Shown here: positions 1 to 4,941 of the stretch, in pieces
How the letters are laid out: each line of letters opens with the position of its first letter
Numbering within the stretch: the stretch's first letter is position 1
The notes under the pieces: generated by a model
Told to the model about the DNA's origin: nothing
The model's database searches: none
What the model saw: only the letters and a program-made list of their open reading frames with translations
Source of the DNA: Candidatus Nanohalarchaeota archaeon
GTDB lineage: Archaea; EX4484-52
Direction: 5' to 3'
NCBI GenBank assembly: GCA_003660905.1
Contig: QMVB01000053.1
Span: 1 to 6,606 of the forward strand
DNA length: 6,606 nt
Translations under genes and position numbers: made by a program

Positions 1-1002
1 ATACCAACATCTGAGATATCATTGGTATACAAGCAGGGTAAAATGAGAAAAATACACCTACTTGTTTTGGCGCCGAATTTTGAAACTGTTGACCAAATAA
101 ACGAATGGTTAGACACAAAAGGTAGAAGGGATTATGACGGTAGGCCTATATTTGGTTTTACATGCCCGGAATTTGTTGAAGCCATGATGTCAATAAGCAA
201 AGATATAGAGATTATACCAGCGCACGCATGGACTCCGTGGTTTGGCATATTCGGTTCTATGTCTGGTTTTGACTCTTTGGAGGAATGCTTTCAGGACCAG
301 CTAAAGCATATTCATGCACTGGAAACCGGTCTCAGTAGCGACCCAAAAATGAACTGGCGCCTTTCTGCCTTGGATAAATATACACTTGTTTCTAATTCTG
401 ATTCTCACAGCCCGTGGCCACACAGGATAGGTCGGGAAGCAAATGTTTTTGATTTTAAGAAAATAAGCTATGCAAATATTATCAAATCAATAAGAACACG
501 GAAAAATTTCCTCTACACAATAGAGGTTGATCCTGCATACGGGAAATATCATTATGATGGTCACCGCGCTTGTAATATTTCTCTTAGCCCGAAAGAATCT
601 ATAAAGCTAAATAATATTTGCCCAAAATGCGGAAGACCGTTAACTATAGGGGTTGAGCATAGGGTAGAGGAGCTGGCAGACAGGCCAAGCGGATTTATTC
701 CGAAACATGCCATACAATTTAAGTCGCTCATTCCGCTGGAAGAAATTATATCATCTGTGACTGGTTTTGGCCTTATGACAAATAAAGTTAGAGAAAAATA
801 TGATAAATTTATCAGGACTTTTGGCAACGAGTTTTTTATTCTTCTAGAAGCAGAAAAGGAAAAATTGGAAAAAGTAGATAAAAAAATTGCACACCTAATT
901 CTGGCATCAAGAGAAGGAAAGCTAAAAATAGAGCCGGGATATGACGGGGTATACGGAAAATTAATATTAAAAAAACTGAGCGGGCTTAGAGATTTTGTCT
1001 GA
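1..1002 (+). CDS. endoQ: EndoQ-type DNA repair endonuclease (PHP domain plus zinc ribbon), N-terminus cut by window edge
   Basis: The frame is open from base 1 to a TGA at 1000-1002 and gives 333 residues. No start is needed inside the window, because the residues before the TTG at 22 (IPTSEISL) already match the family. Roughly the first 80-110 residues, carrying the first metal-binding HxH of the PHP domain, lie to the left. Visible hallmarks, in fragment numbering, are PAHAWTPWFG at 73-82, GLSSDPKMNWRL around 110-121, and SNSDSHSPWPHR at 131-142 with D134 and H136 as likely metal ligands. A zinc ribbon uses C191, C207 and C210, with H183 or H220 as possible further ligands. A helical tail ends in GKLKIEPGYDGVYGKL at 306-321. 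Characterised EndoQ enzymes nick DNA 5' of deaminated bases (uracil, hypoxanthine, xanthine) and abasic sites, and work with PCNA. No canonical PCNA-binding QxxLxxFF is visible at the C-terminus. The gene converges on the lipoprotein operon and has no evident link to it. The family call is strong; the substrate range is inferred. Confidence 0.93.
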   Translation: MPTSEISLVYKQGKMRKIHLLVLAPNFETVDQINEWLDTKGRRDYDGRPIFGFTCPEFVEAMMSISKDIEIIPAHAWTPWFGIFGSMSGFDSLEECFQDQLKHIHALETGLSSDPKMNWRLSALDKYTLVSNSDSHSPWPHRIGREANVFDFKKISYANIIKSIRTRKNFLYTIEVDPAYGKYHYDGHRACNISLSPKESIKLNNICPKCGRPLTIGVEHRVEELADRPSGFIPKHAIQFKSLIPLEEIISSVTGFGLMTNKVREKYDKFIRTFGNEFFILLEAEKEKLEKVDKKIAHLILASREGKLKIEPGYDGVYGKLILKKLSGLRDFV

Positions 1003-1003
1003 T

Positions 1004-1026
1004 GAACTTTTTATTCAACAAAGTTC
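1004..1026 (+). terminator. Possible hairpin terminator or 3' end structure after the EndoQ gene
   Basis: A perfect 7-bp inverted repeat, GAACTTT (1004-1010) and AAAGTTC (1020-1026), encloses a 9-base loop. It begins one base after the EndoQ stop codon. T-rich tracts, which archaeal RNA polymerase uses for termination, overlap its left arm and lie downstream near 1064-1068. The placement suits a 3' end, but a 7-bp repeat in AT-rich DNA may be chance. Confidence 0.35.
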
Positions 1027-1063
1027 TTATAATTATAGTAAAGCTTCTGCATTACATTTATAG

Positions 1064-1137
1064 TTTTTACTGGTTTCACAATAAATTATCTAGGTGAGAA
1101 AACAAACGCATAAAGAAACCGCCTTAGTCAGTAAAAA
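1064..1137. repeat. Interrupted inverted repeat (9 bp plus 5-6 bp arms)
   Basis: TTTTTACTG at 1064-1072 is the exact reverse complement of CAGTAAAAA at 1129-1137. Directly inside it, GTTTC at 1073-1077 pairs with GAAAC at 1115-1119. The result is a 14-bp stem with a 9-base one-sided bulge (1120-1128) and a 37-base apical loop. On either strand the distal arm leaves or enters a run of T, so it could work as a terminator for both converging transcripts. It could also be the stem of an unrecognised small RNA. The arms are AT-rich, so chance is not excluded. Confidence 0.4.
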
Positions 1138-1249
1138 TATCTCAATAAAGAGCCAAATATATACGCATTGTATCATACATATTTTTCGGATTTACATTCT
1201 TTCTGTGCGATTTGATCTTTGGTAGCATATCATCTTTCGGCAACTAATA

Positions 1250-2158
1250 TCATCCGCCTATAATATGGACAGTTCCTTCTTTTTCTATATAATATTTGTA
1301 GTTAAGCTCAAACATCAGTTGTATTGGTTCTACAGGAATAGTCTGCCATGTTGATTTTGAGAATTTTATCGTGCATGAGCGCCTGGCCTGTTCTCTTTTT
1401 CCAAGCTTTACATCGAAATCAACTATTTTTCCAGAAACATCTTTTCCCATGCATCCTGCAAATTCAGCATCTCCTATAAGTTCTATTCTTCCTTTTACCA
1501 AGCCGTTTTCGTCATTTGTTATAGGAACACCATCTCCAACATTTGATATTGTTATTCTATATGTAGCTGTGTCTGAGTCAGAGTCCAAGTCAACCTTTAC
1601 TGGCGATTCACCAGTTACCAATACCTTTACAGGCGTTCCTTTTGAATTGCTGACAACTATAGGTGCTTCTAAATCCTGTTTCATTGCCTTTCTTTTAAAT
1701 TCATCTTCATTATAAGCTGTTATAACAGCAGAGCCAGATGTTTTGTAATCATAAAATACCCGCAAATAAAGCGGAAATGGATATCTGTTTCCTTCTGGAA
1801 ATTTTTTAACAGTCATTACCCAATCCTTTGATGCTAAATCACCAGGTATAGGGGGGTCTGTATATAGGTCAGGTGCACGCATTGTGCCTATGAATTGGGT
1901 CTGACTCGGTGAAACGCTGGTTGCAAATCCAGTGCCATATAATCGTGCGTCAACATTTGTGGCAGTTGTCCAGCCTTTATTCTCAACTTCCATATGTACA
2001 ACAACTTCGTCATTTGCCTCTGCAGTTTCAGGGTCTATATAAAAGTCGTTTATAACCAGACCATTATTGTCAACGATCTCAGCTTTTCTTCCAGTTGTTG
2101 TACAGCCAGACACCAATAAAACCATAACTAAGCAGGCCAAGGCAAGAATTTTTTTCAT
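1250..2158 (-). CDS. Predicted lipoprotein with two Ig-like domains, third gene of the operon
   Basis: This 302-residue protein matches no named family that I recognise. It begins with two lysines, a hydrophobic stretch (residues 4-16) and the lipobox VSGC, so cleavage before Cys19, lipidation and display outside the membrane are predicted. Domain 1 (about 33-148) is beta-rich, with VENKG at 58-62 and a closing strand FYDYK at 135-139. A charged linker, NEDEFKRKAM (150-159), follows. Domain 2 (about 175-300) has SPVKVDL, then ISNVGDG at 204-210, a cysteine pair C236/C262, and a closing strand LNYKYYIEKEGTVHI at 285-299. These landmarks recur in the same order in the two upstream genes and in the cysteine-rich protein at the right edge, which points to one paralogous family. 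The ATG at 2158 is supported by a strong GGTGAT site six bases upstream and by the signal peptide starting there. The gene lies 14 bases after the preceding gene. Confidence 0.88.
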   Translation of the reverse strand: MKKILALACLVMVLLVSGCTTTGRKAEIVDNNGLVINDFYIDPETAEANDEVVVHMEVENKGWTTATNVDARLYGTGFATSVSPSQTQFIGTMRAPDLYTDPPIPGDLASKDWVMTVKKFPEGNRYPFPLYLRVFYDYKTSGSAVITAYNEDEFKRKAMKQDLEAPIVVSNSKGTPVKVLVTGESPVKVDLDSDSDTATYRITISNVGDGVPITNDENGLVKGRIELIGDAEFAGCMGKDVSGKIVDFDVKLGKREQARRSCTIKFSKSTWQTIPVEPIQLMFELNYKYYIEKEGTVHIIGG

Positions 2159-2163
2159 CGCTA

Positions 2164-2169
2164 ATCACC
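2164..2169 (-). promoter_or_regulatory. Shine-Dalgarno site for the lipoprotein gene ending at 1250
   Basis: On the minus strand the bases read GGTGAT, matching part of the archaeal anti-SD complement GGAGGTGATC. Spacing to the ATG at 2158 is about five to six bases. This fixes the start and shows that the third operon gene is translated from an internal ribosome site. Confidence 0.7.
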
Positions 2170-2172
2170 AAT

Positions 2173-2946
2173 CTATTTTTTAATTAAAACAGTTTTTGTT
2201 TTTATTATCTCATAATTGTAATTTATATTAAATATTAACTCTTTCACACTTAAATAATTTTCATTTAATATCAGTGGGCATGTTATTGTTTTTTCTTTTT
2301 CAAGTCCAAATGGAGTTTTGGGCGTATCGCATCTGCCAACTATTTGGCTGGTTATAACAAAATTTTTTATTGTGCCATAACCTTCTCCCACATTCCTGAG
2401 ATATATATGAAGGTATTGTGGTTCGTCTTTTTTAACAAGTGGAAGGGCAGAAGGATATTCTATAGTCATTTCAATATTGCCATCTGTTACTGTTTTTGTC
2501 TGCTGGCCACCTGATAGTTTGCCTCTCAGCTCCTGCCTTCTGTATTCGTCTTTTGAGACAACTTGAACAGCCTCAACGTCGTTAAGTGTAGTGTCAAATG
2601 ATGCAGCAATGCCCAGGTCTGTCTGTCTTTCAGCAAACACATGCGGTGCTATTAGTTCACATTCAAGATTTGCTATTTCAAATGGTTTTAGCTCCCTTTT
2701 TCCAACTATCTTGCAGCTCGGAGATATCACAAAAAGACCAGGATTAAATAACTGGATATTTATTGCATTATAAGATTTCATTGCGTTATTTTCTATATTT
2801 GCCGACAGGACTAATTTCTCACCTTCAAACACAGGATTCGGATATACATCGATTTCCAGTTTTAGCGGATTTGTATTACTAGGCGTATTATTTACGCACC
2901 CACTGACAAATACTAGAGTTAGTATTATAATTAATTTTGCTCGCAT
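2173..2946 (-). CDS. Predicted lipoprotein with two Ig-like domains, second gene of the operon
   Basis: This 257-residue protein belongs to no family I can name. Its signal peptide (hydrophobic residues 5-14) ends in VSGC, with Cys17 as the predicted lipidated residue. A Thr/Asn/Pro-rich tether follows (18-27). Domain 1 (about 28-130) contains IENNAMKSYNA, where relatives have N-x-G, and a cysteine pair C78/C96. The linker is SKDEYRRQEL (131-140), the counterpart of NEDEFKRKAM in the next gene. Domain 2 (about 155-257) has PLVKKDEP, LRNVGEG at 183-189, a cysteine pair C206/C223, and the closing strand NINYNYEIIKTKTVLI at 240-255. It is the shortest family member here. It starts 7 bases after the stop of the preceding gene, and its GGTG ribosome site sits in that gap, so co-transcription and possibly translational coupling are likely. 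I infer a surface-exposed structural or binding role; no catalytic motif is visible. Confidence 0.87.
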   Translation of the reverse strand: MRAKLIIILTLVFVSGCVNNTPSNTNPLKLEIDVYPNPVFEGEKLVLSANIENNAMKSYNAINIQLFNPGLFVISPSCKIVGKRELKPFEIANLECELIAPHVFAERQTDLGIAASFDTTLNDVEAVQVVSKDEYRRQELRGKLSGGQQTKTVTDGNIEMTIEYPSALPLVKKDEPQYLHIYLRNVGEGYGTIKNFVITSQIVGRCDTPKTPFGLEKEKTITCPLILNENYLSVKELIFNINYNYEIIKTKTVLIKK

Positions 2947-2948
2947 AA

Positions 2949-2952
2949 CACC
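2949..2952 (-). promoter_or_regulatory. Shine-Dalgarno-like GGTG before the second operon gene
   Basis: GGTG on the minus strand lies two bases from the ATG at 2946 and just after the stop codon of the upstream gene (2954-2956). The spacing is shorter than usual. Initiation here may therefore depend partly on ribosomes finishing the upstream gene. Confidence 0.4.
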
Positions 2953-2953
2953 A

Positions 2954-3913
2954 CTAAACGCTGTAAGGTATTGTTTCTACAGGATATGTTTTTGTCAGTT
3001 CATAGTTGTAGGTAAATTTAGAAATTATTGTGAATGTCTTATAATATTTTTTAATATTTTTGTTAAATGTAAGATAAAGTATTATAGGGCTTGATTCCCT
3101 GTTAAAAAATTTTATTTCTTCTTTATTTGAGCAGTCCCAATAACTCCTCCCTTCCATTGTCGTTTTTGAGCCACAACTAAAGTTGCCTGTGCCTAATTCA
3201 CCATCAACATTAGACACCATTTCTGTTGGGAAATAAATGTGAACATTTCCTTCTGGTATCTTGTTGTCTTTTACTAAGCCAGAACCGACATCTTTGAGTG
3301 TGAATTTTATCGGAAGCTTGGTTTCACCTTCGCCAATTATAACAGGTTCATCTTCGCCAGAGGAAAATTCGGCATCAAGCTTTACAGGGCCAGGCCCCCA
3401 GTATTCCCGCGCCTTTATATCTATATTTTTTTCCGATTCCTGCACTCTCATTATTTCGTTTATGTTCATAACAACTACATCATATAGCAATGCGCCTTCA
3501 AATTTGTAGTCAACATAAAATGCTATATCACATTTATGCCTTATATTGGCTATCTCATCTACTGATGGCGATTTCATGCTGTATTGGACATCTTCTATGG
3601 ACATAGGATACATAACTTTGCCAGAGAACCCGTTAGTGTTAACCTTATACATACAGGCGTCCCATATATCTGTTGAGACATCTGTAACCGTATGCGTTTT
3701 GTCAATGTTTTCTAGCCGGTATTTGAGATAAAATGATGTGCTTGGCATTAGGGGAGATTTTGGATAACTTTCCACATTTTTTATTACAATTATATCATTT
3801 ACATCTGCCTTTTCATTTTCTCTTGATACAGAAATGTCGGGAACAACCCACTTTTGTTCGACACATCCTGATATTAGAATAATTATGATCAAAAACGGAA
3901 TGATTTTTTTCAT
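2954..3913 (-). CDS. Predicted lipoprotein with two Ig-like domains, first gene of the operon
   Basis: This 319-residue protein matches no family that I recognise. A very hydrophobic signal segment (IIPFLIIIILI) ends in the lipobox ISGC with Cys17. Domain 1 (about 40-148) shows YRLEN at 65-69, a cysteine pair C87/C128, and a closing strand FYVDYK at 132-137. The linker NINEIMRVQESEKN (150-163) is more diverged than in the two downstream genes but occupies the same place. Domain 2 (about 172-316) has GPGPVKLDAEF at 173-183, similar to SPVKVDL of the third gene. LKDVGSG follows at 206-212, then a cysteine pair C247/C261 and the closing strand FTYNYELTKTYPVETI at 300-315. It is the promoter-proximal gene of the operon, divergent from the DUF63 gene and 44 bases from it. 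A GGTGGG site four bases upstream supports the ATG at 3913. The protein is probably anchored on the outer face of the membrane; its function is unknown. Confidence 0.88.
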   Translation of the reverse strand: MKKIIPFLIIIILISGCVEQKWVVPDISVSRENEKADVNDIIVIKNVESYPKSPLMPSTSFYLKYRLENIDKTHTVTDVSTDIWDACMYKVNTNGFSGKVMYPMSIEDVQYSMKSPSVDEIANIRHKCDIAFYVDYKFEGALLYDVVVMNINEIMRVQESEKNIDIKAREYWGPGPVKLDAEFSSGEDEPVIIGEGETKLPIKFTLKDVGSGLVKDNKIPEGNVHIYFPTEMVSNVDGELGTGNFSCGSKTTMEGRSYWDCSNKEEIKFFNRESSPIILYLTFNKNIKKYYKTFTIISKFTYNYELTKTYPVETIPYSV

Positions 3914-3916
3914 CTT

Positions 3917-3922
3917 CCCACC
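3917..3922 (-). promoter_or_regulatory. Shine-Dalgarno-like GGTGGG before the first operon gene
   Basis: GGTGGG on the minus strand lies three bases before the ATG at 3913 and shares GGTG with the sites of the two downstream genes. Its presence implies a transcript with a short leader, unlike the divergent DUF63 gene, which has no such site. Confidence 0.55.
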
Positions 3923-3924
3923 AA

Positions 3925-3934
3925 TATAAATATA
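3925..3934 (+). promoter_or_regulatory. TATA box for the DUF63 gene, probably leaderless
   Basis: TATAAATATA is centred about 28 bases before the ATG at 3958. Archaeal TATA boxes are centred roughly 26 bases before the transcription start, so the start would fall within a few bases of the ATG. No Shine-Dalgarno sequence precedes this ATG (AATATTAAAAGTT), which agrees with a leaderless mRNA. No experiment supports the exact start. Confidence 0.55.
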
Positions 3935-3942
3935 TTCTTTGC

Positions 3943-3952
3943 TTAATATTAA
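3943..3952 (-). promoter_or_regulatory. Candidate TATA element for the lipoprotein operon
   Basis: The palindrome TTAATATTAA, read on the minus strand as part of CTTTTAATATTAAG, would place a transcription start near 3921-3923. That is just upstream of, or at, the GGTGGG ribosome site and about 8-10 bases before the ATG. It is a plausible archaeal promoter but AT-rich and weakly specific. It lies between the TATA box and the start codon of the divergent DUF63 gene, so the two promoters would overlap. Confidence 0.4.
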
Positions 3953-3957
3953 AAGTT

Positions 3958-4773
3958 ATGGTAATCATATCTGCGCTGCTACCCATTTTTCAGCTAGCTC
4001 GTTCATTCCTGACAAAATATTTTATAGAACCGATTCAGGCAGGCTCTGGGTATAATGTTTACAATACTTTGGTTTACAGCATAGTTTTCATCCTATTTGT
4101 CTTGCTTTTTTTAAATTTGTTTAAAAAATGGAAAATAAAAATAAACAAAAATTTTCTTCTTGCAGTTAGCCCATATATATTAATGGGAGGTTTATTCAGA
4201 GTATTGCAAGACAGTGGTATAGTAAAATCTTTTCTTTTTGTGACACCATTTAGCTATTTTTTGACAACAGCTGTTTGTCTGTTCGCACTGATTATATCAA
4301 GAAAAATAAATAGAAAAAAATATTTGCTGTTATGGTCAATTTTTGCCATAGTTTTGGATATTATTTTATTATCGTTTATTAGGATAACAAATTTTTACGC
4401 AGCTGTTCTAATAATATCCTTATTCTTTTCGTGGGTGCTTTTTGTTGCTGGAATAAGAAAAATAATTAATTGGCCGTTTTTGACAGATTTGAATACTTCT
4501 TTGCTTCTCGTTCATATTTTTGACGCGACAACGACATTTGTTTCTGTGAAATTTTTTAACTATGTGGAAGAGCATGTTTTGGCTACTATCTTTATTAACT
4601 GGTTCGGGCCTGTTGGCATATATATAGTAAAAATACCAGCGGTTTTGCTTGTCCTCTATTTGGTAGAAAAAGAAGATGACAAACAGCTAAAAAATATGCT
4701 TAAGTTATGTATACTTATTCTTGGGTTGGCACCAGGCCTTAGAAACTTATTAAGGCTTGTTGCTGGAGTTTAA
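3958..4773 (+). CDS. DUF63 family polytopic membrane protein
   Basis: This 271-residue protein has about seven or eight hydrophobic segments (roughly 39-56, 66-82, 95-115, 122-141, 147-166, 180-200, 208-236 and 246-268). It carries the motifs I associate with the archaeal DUF63 family (Pfam PF01889). These are KYFIEPI then GYNVYNT at 20-37, GGLFRVLQDSG at 77-87, the in-membrane HIFDATTT at 186-193, EEH at 204-206, P218 and K225 in the following helix, and GLAPGLRNLLR at 256-266. Conserved His, Asp, Glu and Lys inside membrane segments suggest a functional polar site, but I know of no established biochemical role for this family. Length and start agree with the family, with a slightly long N-terminus. 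The gene stands alone on the plus strand, divergent from the lipoprotein operon and convergent with the cysteine-rich gene. It therefore splits the two loci of the Ig-like family. Co-expression with either is unproven. Confidence 0.9.
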   Translation: MVIISALLPIFQLARSFLTKYFIEPIQAGSGYNVYNTLVYSIVFILFVLLFLNLFKKWKIKINKNFLLAVSPYILMGGLFRVLQDSGIVKSFLFVTPFSYFLTTAVCLFALIISRKINRKKYLLLWSIFAIVLDIILLSFIRITNFYAAVLIISLFFSWVLFVAGIRKIINWPFLTDLNTSLLLVHIFDATTTFVSVKFFNYVEEHVLATIFINWFGPVGIYIVKIPAVLLVLYLVEKEDDKQLKNMLKLCILILGLAPGLRNLLRLVAGV

Positions 4774-4941
4774 TGTTACTCAATTAACCTAGCCCGTGTC
4801 GGAAAAGTTGGCTAGTAAGAACCGTTTGCGAATATCATCATGCCGCAAGAACAAACATCTGTGAATAATATCATTGTTTGGACAGATTCGGTTGTAGAGA
4901 CACGTTCTCAATTTTTAAGTCAATGCGTACATGTCTTAAAG
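4774..4941. other. Non-coding gap between convergent genes with a small hairpin
   Basis: These 168 bases separate the DUF63 stop from the stop of the cysteine-rich gene. I see no supportable gene. CTAGCC at 4789-4794 and GGCTAG at 4810-4815 form a 6-bp stem with a 15-base loop, 15 bases after the DUF63 stop. TTTAAG at 4914-4919 and CTTAAA at 4935-4940 form another 6-bp repeat next to the opposite stop. A T-run at 4912-4916 could end plus-strand transcription. Either repeat could be a terminator element, but both are at chance level. Confidence 0.5.

Larger units (their letters stand above)
1003..1249. other. Non-coding gap between two convergent genes
   Basis: These 247 bases separate the EndoQ stop from the stop of the leftmost lipoprotein gene. 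They are AT-rich. I find no ORF with a recognisable product, no tRNA-like fold and no tandem repeat. They hold the small hairpin next to the EndoQ stop, a 10-bp palindrome TATAATTATA at 1028-1037, and the larger interrupted inverted repeat at 1064-1137. T-tracts on both strands (TTTTT at 1064-1068 on the plus strand; the A-run at 1133-1137 reads as TTTTT on the minus strand) could end transcription from either side, so a bidirectional terminator is the simplest reading. Confidence 0.6.

Noticed and set aside
1154..1162. TACGCATTG shared with the minus strand near 4922-4930, in the other convergent gap
   Set aside because: A 9-base match between two gaps of this size is expected by chance at an appreciable rate, and the flanks do not align.
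1371..1715. Plus-strand ORF opposite the third lipoprotein gene
   Set aside because: It is antisense to a gene with signal peptide, ribosome site and paralogues, and its Ser/Phe/Thr-rich composition is typical of a shadow frame.
3923..3937. Reading the AATATAAATATATT tract as the TATA box of the minus-strand operon
   Set aside because: It lies only about 10-20 bases before the ATG at 3913, which would put the transcription start inside the coding sequence. The element at 3943-3952 fits that gene better.
4835..4841. ATGATGA on the minus strand, resembling the C box of an archaeal C/D guide RNA
   Set aside because: No CTGA D or D' box follows at the expected spacing in the next 70 bases, so the 7-base match is most likely chance.
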